64,000 nt of DNA from contig CAKQKE010000001.1 of the NCBI GenBank assembly GCA_934247935.1, forward strand, positions 186,001 through 250,000, given 5' to 3'. This DNA is from an uncultured Clostridia bacterium. GTDB taxonomy: Bacteria > Bacillota > Clostridia > Christensenellales > Borkfalkiaceae. A model generated the notes under the pieces. The model saw only the letters and a program-made list of their open reading frames with translations. It did no database searches and was not told where the DNA came from. The translations under genes and the position numbers were made by a program. Positions 35,704 through 44,929 of this stretch are shown here, in pieces (positions within the stretch are counted from its first letter, which is position 1; every line of letters starts with the position of its first letter).

Positions 35704-37374
35704 ATGTCATTAGTAAACGAAATATTGACGCCCATAAGTTTGTGGAGAGATTTCGATTGTTCTCTGCCGCTTAAAGAGGTGAAAACCAACAGAATATCGT
35801 ACGACGGAATAGAATATTGCGACGTGTTTTTTTCGGGCAGAGAAGTCGGTGCCGGCAATAGGGTCAGAATTTTTGCGAATTTCGTAAAACCCGAAAATAA
35901 TTTCAATGGCTGCGGTATACTTTTAATCCCGGACTTGGGCGACGTTTCTTACGTCGAACTTATCAATCATTACGCAAAACTCGGTTATGCGGTGTTGCTT
36001 GTCGATTATGAAGGGGAAAAAGCAAATAAAAAAGATTACACCGTTTACCCACAAGAAATCGCTTATGCCAATTTTTCTCAATCGGGAAATACTTATTATT
36101 CTGCGGAAAACGGCGCGGACAAGACTTGTTGGTACGAGTGGGTTGCCGTATGCAAATACGCACTTAAATATTTCGAGGTCGAAGGTATTAAAAAAGTAGG
36201 AGTTTTCGGGATTAAAAACGGCTCTGAAATAGGCTGGCAAGTGTGCGCCAACGATGAAAACGTAAGTTGTTTTATCGGTGCGTTCGGTGCGGGATGGCTC
36301 GCTTATAAAGGTTTAAACAAATATGGCGATAAAGATTTGGCATTAAACAACGAAAGATACCGCTTTATCGCGGGGGTAGAGGCTCAGTCATACGCTCAAT
36401 ATATCAAGTGTCCCGTATTATTTTTAACGGCGACAAATTCCAAAGAGTACGACGTAGACAGAGAAATGGATACTCTTTGCAGAATAACTGGCAGAAACGT
36501 ATATTTATGCGTTTCGACCGGATATCGTGAAAAACTTTGCAAAAACAGTTTTTTGACTACAGCGTCGTTTTTTGATAAATTTCTCTCGAAAAAGACTGCG
36601 TTTATGCCGTCCGTGCCCGAAATAACGGTTAGTCAGAATAGAAGCAATTTAAAAATTAAAACGTATTTCGGCAAAGAATCGCCCGAAAGTTTCGATATAT
36701 ATATCAGCGAGGGCGGTAACGAGCCGTCGCAAAGGTGCTGGACGAGAATTGCATGCGCCGATTGCAACGACGAAGATAACGAGTACGAAAACAATTACTA
36801 TTTGCACGGCGGTAATTGTTACGTGTTTTATCTGGTTACGGCTAAATACAAAAACGGTATGATTTTATCGTCGATGATAGGCAATAAAAGCATCGTCAAC
36901 GACGTAAACGAGATAAACCATCTGATTTATTCGAGCAGCAGAAGCGATTGTGGTTTGTTTACTCCCGCCGATTGCAAAAACACTTTGGGAGGTTTGTTTG
37001 TAAGCGTGGGCGATATCGAACAGCAGGCGGGTCCTATGGATATTAAAGGTATATGTACCGATTTGGGGTTGTTCACTTTTAATATAGGCGGAAAGTTTTA
37101 CCCCATTAAAGAGGATTCGTTGCTTAAATTCGACATATATAATCAAAGTTTCGAGACTTTAACGGTTACGCTTTTAAGCAGTAATCAAGAAATAGGCGCG
37201 TACGAAATGACGATTGCGTTGCAGTGCGCAAACGAATGGAAAAACTTTATTCTCGATTTTAAAGATTTTAAATCCAAAGATAATTTTCCGCTTAAAAACT
37301 TTGATGAAATTTACGCAATGAAATTAAAAGCGGACGGAAAATTTTTGATAAACAACATAATTTTGATAAATTAA
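35704..37374 (+). CDS. Alpha/beta-hydrolase-like protein with degenerate active site
   Basis: The 556-residue protein has an N-terminal region of hydrolase fold (GILLIPDLGD, YAVLLVDYEG, a nucleophile-elbow strand VGVFGIKNGSE, and CPVLFLTATNS). The elbow is G-I-K-N-G (Lys171) where an active enzyme has GxSxG. The usual late catalytic histidine is also not evident (CVSTGYREKL at that place). The C-terminal ~250 residues are beta-rich and look like a carbohydrate-binding or jelly-roll module. No signal peptide is seen. It is probably not a working serine hydrolase; a binding or structural role is inference. It follows sbcC by 148 bases and has no visible link to it. Confidence 0.6.
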   Translation: MSLVNEILTPISLWRDFDCSLPLKEVKTNRISYDGIEYCDVFFSGREVGAGNRVRIFANFVKPENNFNGCGILLIPDLGDVSYVELINHYAKLGYAVLLVDYEGEKANKKDYTVYPQEIAYANFSQSGNTYYSAENGADKTCWYEWVAVCKYALKYFEVEGIKKVGVFGIKNGSEIGWQVCANDENVSCFIGAFGAGWLAYKGLNKYGDKDLALNNERYRFIAGVEAQSYAQYIKCPVLFLTATNSKEYDVDREMDTLCRITGRNVYLCVSTGYREKLCKNSFLTTASFFDKFLSKKTAFMPSVPEITVSQNRSNLKIKTYFGKESPESFDIYISEGGNEPSQRCWTRIACADCNDEDNEYENNYYLHGGNCYVFYLVTAKYKNGMILSSMIGNKSIVNDVNEINHLIYSSSRSDCGLFTPADCKNTLGGLFVSVGDIEQQAGPMDIKGICTDLGLFTFNIGGKFYPIKEDSLLKFDIYNQSFETLTVTLLSSNQEIGAYEMTIALQCANEWKNFILDFKDFKSKDNFPLKNFDEIYAMKLKADGKFLINNIILIN

Positions 37375-37448
37375 GGGTCGAAAATTTTATATATCGGGAT
37401 AATTTCGATGCGTCCGATATAATTGATTTAGCGCAGTCGATTATAAGG

Positions 37449-37477
37449 TTCAAAATTAAAGTTATCTATGGTAAAAT
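37449..37477 (+). promoter_or_regulatory. Possible promoter of lepB
   Basis: TTCAAA (37449-37454), 17-bp spacer, TAAAAT (37472-37477) with an extended -10 TGG. The leader would be very short and begin about at the ribosome binding site, which weakens the call. Confidence 0.4.
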
Positions 37478-37494
37478 AAAAGAAGGAGGAAGCA

Positions 37495-38076
37495 ATGGAC
37501 GAATACGATATTTATCCGAATCTGCGCGACGGCAAACGCATGGCAAAGGCGGATAAAATTGAGACAACCGTGATGACAGTGTTGATAATTTTGCTTGCGG
37601 CTTTGCTGTTTTGCAAATATTTTGTATTCGAGACGGTAATTGTTTCCGGTCCTTCGATGCAAAACACATTGCAGTCTGACGACGTTCTTTTGATAAAAAA
37701 AGGTCAGGACTACGATTACGGCGATATAATCGTGTTTGAACGAAACACTTTCGGAGCGGACAATTACGACGTAATAAAAAGAGTAATAGGGTTGCCGGGT
37801 GACACGATTAAAGTGCAAGGTAAAGAGGTGTACAGAAACGGAATACTTCTCGAAGAAAAATATGCTTATTATGACGAAACAAAACTTTATAATCTCATCG
37901 ACAAAGAGTGCGTTGTGGGCAAAGACGAAGTTTTCGTGATGGGAGACAACCGTTGCAACAGCGAAGACAGCAGAAGGTACGGCGTGATTAAAAAAAGCGT
38001 CGTTATGGGCGTTGTGCCAAAGTTTTCATTGAAAATAAAGGATTCGTGGTTGAATTTCATTTGTTACGTAATTTAA
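37495..38076 (+). CDS. lepB: Signal peptidase I
   Basis: Type I signal peptidase removes signal peptides from exported proteins at the outer membrane face. The 193-residue protein has one N-terminal membrane segment (about 25-45), then catalytic Ser54 in SGPSMQNTL, catalytic Lys95 in VIKRVIGLPGD, and the C-terminal MGDNRCNSEDSR box. Length and motif order are typical of Gram-positive enzymes. A strong AGGAGGA ribosome site precedes the start. Confidence 0.95.
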   Translation: MDEYDIYPNLRDGKRMAKADKIETTVMTVLIILLAALLFCKYFVFETVIVSGPSMQNTLQSDDVLLIKKGQDYDYGDIIVFERNTFGADNYDVIKRVIGLPGDTIKVQGKEVYRNGILLEEKYAYYDETKLYNLIDKECVVGKDEVFVMGDNRCNSEDSRRYGVIKKSVVMGVVPKFSLKIKDSWLNFICYVI

Positions 38077-38138
38077 AAAATACGAGATAAATCTGACGGT
38101 TTAATAAACGAGGTTAAGCCGATTTAACGGAGAAAACT

Positions 38139-38681
38139 ATGATAAATTTATACGGCGAAAACGATTTAATCGTTGCCGAAAAAAAATATAAAAAATCAAG
38201 AAATTTAACGATAATAATTTCGGCGGTTTATTTGCTGTTATGCGTATTAATCTGCGTGATTTACGCATTGCAGGACTATAAAACGCCTTTAAGAATGCCT
38301 CTGTACATTTGCGTGCTGTTATTGACGCTTGCTTATATTTCGTTTATCGTTATGTATTACGATTTAGCATTAAAAAAATACGGCAAGTATAAGGATTTTA
38401 TAAAATACGCTATAAAAAGCACAGCCCCGGAAAAAACCAATGTTTTTATTCGTAAAGAATACGATTCTAAGATAAAAGACGGGGTTGAGGGCGTGAGTTT
38501 GTTCTTTTTGGAATGGTCGGAAAAAGAACACGACTTTTTTGAAATTCAAATATATCTCGACGTAAAAAAAGACGGTAATTATTTCAAAAAAGGCGATAAA
38601 GTAGAGCATATTGAGTATTCAAACTTTCTTATTGGATACAATATCGTAAATAAACAAAATTCAGATAATTCGGAGGAATAA
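38139..38681 (+). CDS. Two-pass membrane protein of unknown function
   Basis: I do not recognise this 180-residue protein. Two hydrophobic segments lie at about residues 22-44 and 55-75, separated by a short basic loop. The remaining ~100 residues are soluble, charged and beta-rich (FFLEWSEKEHDFFEIQIYLDV), probably cytoplasmic by the positive-inside rule. The gene is two bases upstream of pepF and 62 bases after lepB, so all three may be cotranscribed. A role in membrane proteolysis or export cannot be inferred from this alone. Confidence 0.7.
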   Translation: MINLYGENDLIVAEKKYKKSRNLTIIISAVYLLLCVLICVIYALQDYKTPLRMPLYICVLLLTLAYISFIVMYYDLALKKYGKYKDFIKYAIKSTAPEKTNVFIRKEYDSKIKDGVEGVSLFFLEWSEKEHDFFEIQIYLDVKKDGNYFKKGDKVEHIEYSNFLIGYNIVNKQNSDNSEE

Positions 38682-38683
38682 AA

Positions 38684-40462
38684 ATGGCTAAAGAAAGAGA
38701 AAACGTGCCACAAAACCTTAAATGGAAAACGGAAGATATTTTTGCAACTATGCAGGATTGGGAAGATCTTTATCAAAAAGTATCGCAAAAACTCGATTTT
38801 TCGGCATATGAAGGTAAACTTAACAACGTAGAAACCGTTTTGGAATGTTTTACTAAACTCAACGAAGTTACGCTCGATATGAACAGATTGGCTGTTTATG
38901 CGTTTATGAAACACGACGAAGATACGAGAAAATCCGAATACGTCGCTTTAAACTCCAGAATGACGACGATTGAAATTCAACTCGGCAAAAACACGTCTTT
39001 TATCGTGCCCGAACTTACTGCGCTTCCCGTAAAAAAGTTGGAAGAATTCGTAAGCGACGAAAGACTTAAAGATTACGATTATACTTTGAAAGGAATAATC
39101 AAACAAAAGCCGCACGTTTTAAGAAGAGAAACAGAGGAAATACTCGCGCAGGGAGGAAAGGTTTTCGATGGATTCAGACAAGTATTCGTCATGCTTGACA
39201 ATGCGGATTTCCCATACCCCGAAATTACGGTAAACGGCGAAAAAGTGCGCCTTACGCACGGAACTTACGGAGTAATGCTTCAATCTAAAGACAGAAACGT
39301 GAGGAAAAAGGCTTTCCAGGCGTATTACAAGGCATATATCGGACTTATCAACACTCTTACGGCAACTTACGTCGGAAACGTTGATAAAGACGTATTTTTG
39401 TCGAGAGCGAGAAAATACGGCAGTTCTTTGGAAATGGCTATGGACAACGAAGACGTCAGTCCCAAGGTTTATAAAAATTTGCTTAAATCGGTAAATAAAA
39501 ATTTGCCGTTGCTTCACAGATACGTAAGAGACAGAAAGAAAATTCTCGGCGTAAATACGTTGCATATGTACGATATTTACACTCCGCTCGTGGAAAACGC
39601 TGAAATATCCGTCGATTACGAAGAGGCGTTTAAAATCGTAAAGAAAGGACTTGCTCCTCTCGGCGAAAGATATCAAAACTTACTTCAGGAAGCACACGAC
39701 AACGGCTGGATAGACGTTGAAGAAACGGAAGGAAAGAGAAGCGGAGCGTACAGCATAAGCGTATATGGTTTATCTCACCCGTACGTACTTTTAAACTATC
39801 AAAAGACAACTAACGAAGTATTTACTATCGCTCACGAACTCGGACATGCTATGCACTCTTATCACAGCGAAAGAAATCAACCGCAAGAAAAGGCAGACTA
39901 CAAAATTTTCGTCGCCGAAGTTGCAAGTACGGTAAACGAAGTTTTGCTTGTAAAATACCTCCTTAAAAACACGCAAGACAAAAAACTTAAAAAATATCTT
40001 CTTTCTTATTATCTCGATACGCTTAAAGGCACGCTTTTCAGACAAACGCAATTTGCCGAGTTTGAATATATTGCGCACGATATGGCGGAAAGGGGTATTC
40101 CTTTGACTAAAGATTCGTTAAACGACGAATATTTAAAACTCAATAAAAAATATTACGGCAGGTCGGTTGTCTCCGATCCGGAAATCGCATACGAGTGGGC
40201 GAGAATCCCTCATTTCTACAGAGGATTTTACGTTTACAAGTACGCAACGGGCATAATCAGTGCGGTATCGATTGCCGAGCGAATTTACAACGAGGGCGAA
40301 ACTGCGGTAAAAGATTATTTCAAATTTTTGTCTTCGGGCGGCAGTGACAGCCCCGTAGAACTTTTAAAGTTGGCGGGCGTCGATTTAATGAAGACGGACG
40401 CATTCGATTTGTGTATGCAATCGTTTAAAAACGCACTTGACGAATTTGAAAGTATAGAATAA
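38684..40462 (+). CDS. pepF: Oligoendopeptidase F
   Basis: PepF is a zinc metallopeptidase (M3 family) that degrades short peptides in the cytoplasm. The 592-residue protein has the zinc-binding HELGHAMHS with His384, Glu385 and His388, and the downstream glutamate region EVASTVNEVLL. Family start features (VPQNLKWKTEDIF) and C-terminal ends FLSSGGSDSP and LMKTDAF are present. Length is typical. The ribosome binding site CGGAGGA lies in the end of the preceding gene. Confidence 0.95.
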   Translation: MAKERENVPQNLKWKTEDIFATMQDWEDLYQKVSQKLDFSAYEGKLNNVETVLECFTKLNEVTLDMNRLAVYAFMKHDEDTRKSEYVALNSRMTTIEIQLGKNTSFIVPELTALPVKKLEEFVSDERLKDYDYTLKGIIKQKPHVLRRETEEILAQGGKVFDGFRQVFVMLDNADFPYPEITVNGEKVRLTHGTYGVMLQSKDRNVRKKAFQAYYKAYIGLINTLTATYVGNVDKDVFLSRARKYGSSLEMAMDNEDVSPKVYKNLLKSVNKNLPLLHRYVRDRKKILGVNTLHMYDIYTPLVENAEISVDYEEAFKIVKKGLAPLGERYQNLLQEAHDNGWIDVEETEGKRSGAYSISVYGLSHPYVLLNYQKTTNEVFTIAHELGHAMHSYHSERNQPQEKADYKIFVAEVASTVNEVLLVKYLLKNTQDKKLKKYLLSYYLDTLKGTLFRQTQFAEFEYIAHDMAERGIPLTKDSLNDEYLKLNKKYYGRSVVSDPEIAYEWARIPHFYRGFYVYKYATGIISAVSIAERIYNEGETAVKDYFKFLSSGGSDSPVELLKLAGVDLMKTDAFDLCMQSFKNALDEFESIE

Positions 40463-40542
40463 AATTAAATAGTTCAATCCGGACTAAAAATTAATTTACA
40501 GACGAAAACATTTAAAATTACCCGAAAATAAGGAAAAAACTT

Positions 40543-42060
40543 ATGCCAATGGAAAAACTTAACGCAATGCCGTACAATCTCGAAGCCGAACAGTCTTTAC
40601 TCGGTTGCATAATAATCGACCAGGAAAACCAAACGGAAATTACAAACGGACTTTATGAAGACGATTTTTACGTTCCGTCGCACAAGGTCATTTATTCGGC
40701 AATGGAAAGCATTGCGGCATCGAATAAACCTATAGATATAGTCACGCTTTCCGATGCGCTTGAAAAATCGGCAAATCTTGAAAAAGTGGGCGGAATTTCT
40801 TATCTTACCACCATAGCGAGAAGCACGCCTTCGGCGTCTAATTATAATTATTATCTCGATATCGTCAAGCGCGACGGCGTACTCAGAAGACTGATTAAGG
40901 CTGCCGAAGGAATAAGCAAAGAGGCTCGTTCCAGTACTGACAGCGATTCGGCTTTGTCTTCTGCGGAAAAAGCCATTTTCGACATTTCCGAGCATCTCGA
41001 TACGAGTAGTCTCGAAGATTTGAAAGGGTCTTACAACGAAGTGCTTGATAAGTTTGAAAAAATTGAGAAAAACAAAGACTATACCTCGGGTTTAAAATCG
41101 GGTTATCCGGGCATTGACGCTTTGACTAACGGGTTTTCCAAGGGTGCGCTTATTATTCTTGCGGCGAGACCGTCGATAGGTAAAACGACGCTTGCTTTAA
41201 ACTTCGCCACTAATATCGCGCTCAGACAAAACGCCGTAGTCGCGCTATTTGCTTTGGAAATGACCAAGGACGAACTTGCGCAAAAGATGATGTGTTCTAT
41301 CGCAAACGTGAGAATGGATAATGCGGTAAAAGGTAAGTTGACCGAAGAAGATTGGCTTAAACTCTGGAACGCCAAAAAAGAACTCGACAGCGCAAGAATT
41401 TTCGTCGACGACACTTCTATGACGACGCCGAAAGCGGTTTTATCCAAGTGCAGACGGCTAAAAAGCAGACAAGGTCTCGACCTTGTAATTATCGACCATA
41501 TTCAACTTATGGAAGCGAATAATAAAAATCCGACCAATCGTCAACAGGAAATTACCGAAATTTCCCGTGCGCTTAAAATGATGGCGAAAGAATTAAACGT
41601 GCCGGTCATTGCGCTTTCGCAGTTATCTCGTCTCGTTACGGGAAGAAAAGGTCAACGCCCCATGCTTTCCGACCTTCGTGAGTCGGGAGCAATCGAGCAA
41701 GACGCCGATATCGTTATGTTTATTCACAGACCCGATTTAGCACCAGATATGGAAAAAGAAAAGGCTTCGGGCGAAATCATCGCCAATATGGCTGAAATTA
41801 TTTTCGAGAAAAACCGTAGCGGCGAAAGGGGAGACGTGAAACTCTTGTTTAAGGGAGAATTTTCAAAATTCGTCACGCCGACTAAATTCGATTTAGCCGC
41901 ACCGACTAAAGCGGAAAAACACAACGATAAGCAAGAAGAACCGCCTGCAGACGAAGAACCTCCGATAGGTGAAGAACCGCCGTTTGAAGAAGTTCCTCTT
42001 CCGGAAGAGCCCAAAGAAGTGGTTGACGGCGATGGAAATACGCTCGACGATATAATGTAA
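40543..42060 (+). CDS. dnaB: Replicative DNA helicase DnaB
   Basis: DnaB unwinds DNA at replication forks as a hexamer. The 505-residue protein has the N-terminal collar domain (AMPYNLEAEQSLLGCIII), linker, and the RecA-like domain with Walker A ARPSIGKTT (208-216), Walker B LVIIDHIQLM, and the H4 motif ARSGERGDVKL type (here RSGERGDVKL). The last ~50 residues form an unusual acidic Pro/Glu tail with three EEPP units. The family gene symbol is dnaB in most bacteria and dnaC in Bacillus. The partners DnaD and the loader lie at 29-31.5 kb. Confidence 0.96.
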   Translation: MPMEKLNAMPYNLEAEQSLLGCIIIDQENQTEITNGLYEDDFYVPSHKVIYSAMESIAASNKPIDIVTLSDALEKSANLEKVGGISYLTTIARSTPSASNYNYYLDIVKRDGVLRRLIKAAEGISKEARSSTDSDSALSSAEKAIFDISEHLDTSSLEDLKGSYNEVLDKFEKIEKNKDYTSGLKSGYPGIDALTNGFSKGALIILAARPSIGKTTLALNFATNIALRQNAVVALFALEMTKDELAQKMMCSIANVRMDNAVKGKLTEEDWLKLWNAKKELDSARIFVDDTSMTTPKAVLSKCRRLKSRQGLDLVIIDHIQLMEANNKNPTNRQQEITEISRALKMMAKELNVPVIALSQLSRLVTGRKGQRPMLSDLRESGAIEQDADIVMFIHRPDLAPDMEKEKASGEIIANMAEIIFEKNRSGERGDVKLLFKGEFSKFVTPTKFDLAAPTKAEKHNDKQEEPPADEEPPIGEEPPFEEVPLPEEPKEVVDGDGNTLDDIM

Positions 42061-42085
42061 ATTTTTAAAATTCAAAATTATTTTT

Positions 42086-42117
42086 CCCTCTTCGTTTAAA
42101 ACGGGGAGGGTTTTTTT
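42086..42117 (+). terminator. Terminator of dnaB
   Basis: Arms CCCTCTTCGTT and AACGGGGAGGG (two wobbles) followed by seven T bases. A second weaker hairpin (AAAACC/GGTTTT, near 42182-42206) follows. The rest of 42061-42501 holds only the rpiB promoter. Confidence 0.85.
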
Positions 42118-42378
42118 ATGCGTAATTATAAAGTTTGGAATTTGGTTGCATAAACATGAATCGGGCTTATAAAAACAACGGAAAACCGAGAGATTTTGGT
42201 TTTTTGACGTTTTTTTATTTATATTTTTTATCAATGCGTCTGACGGTGTTTCAGGAGATATTTTATCGGGTGAAATTCAAATAAATTATAAATGACGTTT
42301 AAATTTTGATTGTTTGGGCAAAATGAAGGGAAATAAGGCGATATAATTATTATTTTTCCGCATAATTCGGCAAAGATA

Positions 42379-42407
42379 TTGACAAAAACGCCGTATTGTT
42401 ATAGAAT
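42379..42407 (+). promoter_or_regulatory. Promoter of rpiB-upp
   Basis: TTGACA (42379-42384), 17-bp spacer, TAGAAT (42402-42407). The leader is ~88 bases. Confidence 0.75.
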
Positions 42408-42501
42408 AATACAAGATAGTTGCAATTAAAATAAATCAGGCGACAATCGAGATTGTTTCGCACTTAATCAGGTGCGTTTTGTCTCGGAATTCAGGAGTTT
42501 T

Positions 42502-42951
42502 ATGAAAATAGCGATAGGTTGCGATCATGGCGGTATACATTTGAAAGCGGCACTTTTAAATTATCTTGACGAACACGATTACGAATATAAAGATTTCGGC
42601 ACTTACACCGAGGAATCTTGCGATTACACCGATTATGCGCTTAAAGTTGCCGAGGCAGTCGCTTCGGGCGAATTTGACAGAGGTATTCTCATTTGCGGGA
42701 CGGGTATCGGCATGAGTATTGCCGCAAATAAAGTAAAAGGTATACGTTGCGCGCACGTTCACGATTCGTTTTCCGCAAGGGCCACAAGAGAGCATAACGA
42801 CGCAAATATTCTCGCCTTCGGCGAAAGAGTAATCGGCGTGGGAGTGATGACGGATATAGTGGAGGCGTTTTTAACGACCGATTTCCAGGGCGGCAGACAC
42901 ACAAGAAGAGTTGCTAAAATAACAGAAATTGAGAATAAGTATTTTAAATAA
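42502..42951 (+). CDS. rpiB: Ribose-5-phosphate isomerase B
   Basis: RpiB interconverts ribose-5-phosphate and ribulose-5-phosphate in the pentose phosphate pathway. The start is ATG 42502 after CAGGAG; ten extra codons in the longer frame have no support. The 149-residue protein has MKIAIGCDHGG, the active-site ICGTGIGMSIAANK, and HNDANILAFG. Some members of this fold act on allose or galactose phosphates, but the motif set fits RpiB. It is followed by upp, an order common in Bacillota. Confidence 0.93.
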   Translation: MKIAIGCDHGGIHLKAALLNYLDEHDYEYKDFGTYTEESCDYTDYALKVAEAVASGEFDRGILICGTGIGMSIAANKVKGIRCAHVHDSFSARATREHNDANILAFGERVIGVGVMTDIVEAFLTTDFQGGRHTRRVAKITEIENKYFK

Positions 42952-43087
42952 TAAATATTGCCAAAAATGCGTTTAGATGCGTATATGAAAAATTAAAAAA
43001 CACGGCGATTGAAAAATGGTTATATAAGGCTTAAAATTTTGGATAAAACTCCCGCAAGGGAAAAATTTTTATAAATAGGAGATATAA

Positions 43088-43717
43088 ATGAGTACGTTAC
43101 ACGTATTAAACCACCCGCTTATTCAGCACAAAGTATCGATGATGAGAAAGACAACAACCTGCACAAAAGACTTCAGAGATTTGGCAAACGAAATTTCTTT
43201 GCTTATGGCGTATGAAGTGACTAAAGATTTACCCCTTCAGGAAGAGGAAATCGAAACGCCCATTTGCAAGACGAAAGCGAAATTTATTTCGGGCAGAAGC
43301 ATTGGAGTTGTGCCAATTTTAAGGGCGGGACTCGGCATGGTTGACGGAATACTCACGCTTGTCCCCAATGCAAAAGTGGGACATATTGGCCTTTACAGAG
43401 ACCCCGCAACACACAAACCCGTTGAGTATTACTGTAAACTCCCCGTGGACGCTACCGAAAGAACCATAATAGTCGTCGACCCGATGCTTGCAACGGGAGG
43501 CAGCGCGATTGCCGCAATCGATTTTATTAAAGCGAGAGGTTGTAAAGATATAAAACTCATGAATCTCATTGCTGCACCCGAAGGGGTAAAAGCCGTTCAG
43601 GAAAAGCACCCGGACGTGGATATTTTCGTCGCTTCGCTTGATGAAAAACTCAACGAAAACGCATATATAGTACCGGGTCTCGGTGATGCGGGCGACAGAA
43701 TATTCGGTACGAAATAG
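43088..43717 (+). CDS. upp: Uracil phosphoribosyltransferase
   Basis: Upp salvages uracil by joining it to PRPP to give UMP. The 209-residue protein has the N-terminal HPLIQHKVSMMR, the GVVPILRAGLGM loop, the PRPP-binding VVDPMLATGGSA and the uracil-binding C-terminus YIVPGLGDAGDR. Length is typical. The start follows AGGAG. A small hairpin TCCC-GCAA-GGGA with AAAATTTTT (about 43052-43072) lies between rpiB and upp and may be a weak attenuator. Confidence 0.97.
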   Translation: MSTLHVLNHPLIQHKVSMMRKTTTCTKDFRDLANEISLLMAYEVTKDLPLQEEEIETPICKTKAKFISGRSIGVVPILRAGLGMVDGILTLVPNAKVGHIGLYRDPATHKPVEYYCKLPVDATERTIIVVDPMLATGGSAIAAIDFIKARGCKDIKLMNLIAAPEGVKAVQEKHPDVDIFVASLDEKLNENAYIVPGLGDAGDRIFGTK

Positions 43718-43829
43718 AAACGTAAAAAGTTTTAAAATTGTAGCAAAAATCGACAAAATTTGCGATAATTATGATTTTGGTTGTTTAAAGGAAAATACAT
43801 TTTTTTGATATAATGATAAGGAGAAAATA

Positions 43830-44696
43830 ATGCAACAAGTAAAAAAGGCGATAGTTCCCGTTGCCGGATACGGTTCGAGATTTTTGCCATACACAAAGGC
43901 GATTCCCAAAGCGATGCTGCCCATAATCAATCGACCTGCAATCGAGGTAATTATTCAAGAGATAGTCGACAGCGGCATCGAGGAAATTTATCTCATAGTC
44001 GGGCAAAACAAAGACATAATCGAGTCTCATTTTTCCAAAAATGCAAAAATCGAGAATTTGCTCGAGGAAAAGGGTAAATACGAATTGTTGGAAAGTATCC
44101 GTCGCTTATCTTCTTTGGATATTAATTTCGTAAAACAAGAAGTACAAGACGGTACTGCGCGGGCGATTGCACTTTGCAGAGAGCAAATAGGAGACGAGCC
44201 TTTTGCGATACTTCTCGGTGATGACGTAATGAAAAACGACGTACCCGTAACAAAACAACTTATCGACGTGTATAACACCGAAAAGAAAACGGTTATCGGG
44301 GTAAAGCAAGTCAAGACGGAAGATATACCCAAATACGCAACTATGAAAGTGGAGCGTCAAAGGGGAAAAATTTACGAAATATCCGAAATTATCGAAAAAC
44401 CGAGCATTGAACAAATAAAAAGCAATATCGCGCCGCTCGGCAGATACGTTTGTACGCCCGAACTGTTTGAAATTATCGACACGCTTAAACCGGGTAAAAA
44501 CGGCGAATATCAACTTACCGATGCTTTGGCTGCGCTCGCCGAAAAAGGCGATGCGGTTGCTTATGAGTTTGACGGCGAACGTTACGATATGGGCGACAGA
44601 TTCGGCTTTTTAAAGGCAAATATCGATTTTGCGCTTTCGGACAAAGAATTACACGATAAAGTCGATAGTTACATAAAGACACTGAAAAACAATTAA
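43830..44696 (+). CDS. galU: UTP--glucose-1-phosphate uridylyltransferase
   Basis: GalU makes UDP-glucose, the donor for cell-envelope glycans. The 288-residue protein has the nucleotidyl-binding GYGSRFLPYTKAIPKAMLP, the acidic LGDDV loop for metal, and C-terminal GEYQLTDALAAL, all typical of bacterial GalU rather than the GlgC type. Start ATG 43830 has AAGGAG. A terminator follows. Together with pgi and the glg operon downstream it draws on the same glucose-phosphate pool. Confidence 0.95.
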   Translation: MQQVKKAIVPVAGYGSRFLPYTKAIPKAMLPIINRPAIEVIIQEIVDSGIEEIYLIVGQNKDIIESHFSKNAKIENLLEEKGKYELLESIRRLSSLDINFVKQEVQDGTARAIALCREQIGDEPFAILLGDDVMKNDVPVTKQLIDVYNTEKKTVIGVKQVKTEDIPKYATMKVERQRGKIYEISEIIEKPSIEQIKSNIAPLGRYVCTPELFEIIDTLKPGKNGEYQLTDALAALAEKGDAVAYEFDGERYDMGDRFGFLKANIDFALSDKELHDKVDSYIKTLKNN

Positions 44697-44705
44697 AGAT
44701 TTTTC

Positions 44706-44740
44706 ACGCCGTATTGTTTTGCGCATTGCGGCGTTTTTTG
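44706..44740 (+). terminator. Terminator of galU
   Basis: Arms ACGCCG (44706-44711) and CGGCGT (44729-44734) followed by a T run, with a second T run shortly after. Confidence 0.75.
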
Positions 44741-44811
44741 CGTTTTTTTGTAAAATCAGGGCGAAATTTTCGTTTTTTACTTAAATGCGACGCTATTATT
44801 GCGCTAAATTG

Positions 44812-44839
44812 TTTACAAATTTATTATTTTTGTTATAAT
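44812..44839 (+). promoter_or_regulatory. Promoter of clpC-like gene
   Basis: TTTACA (44812-44817), 16-bp spacer, TATAAT (44834-44839) with an extended -10 TGT. No CtsR operator (heptad repeat) or CIRCE element is recognised around it. Confidence 0.65.
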
Positions 44840-44929
44840 GGTGTAAACGGCTTTAAAATGCGGCGACGTAATTTAGCGAGCGTTGCTTGAGAAAAACATC
44901 GCCGAAAAATAAAATCAAGAGAGAGTGTT

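Noticed and set aside
43809..43814. TGATATAAT as a galU promoter
   Set aside because: The predicted transcript start would fall inside the galU ribosome binding site and no -35 box lies at the right distance.
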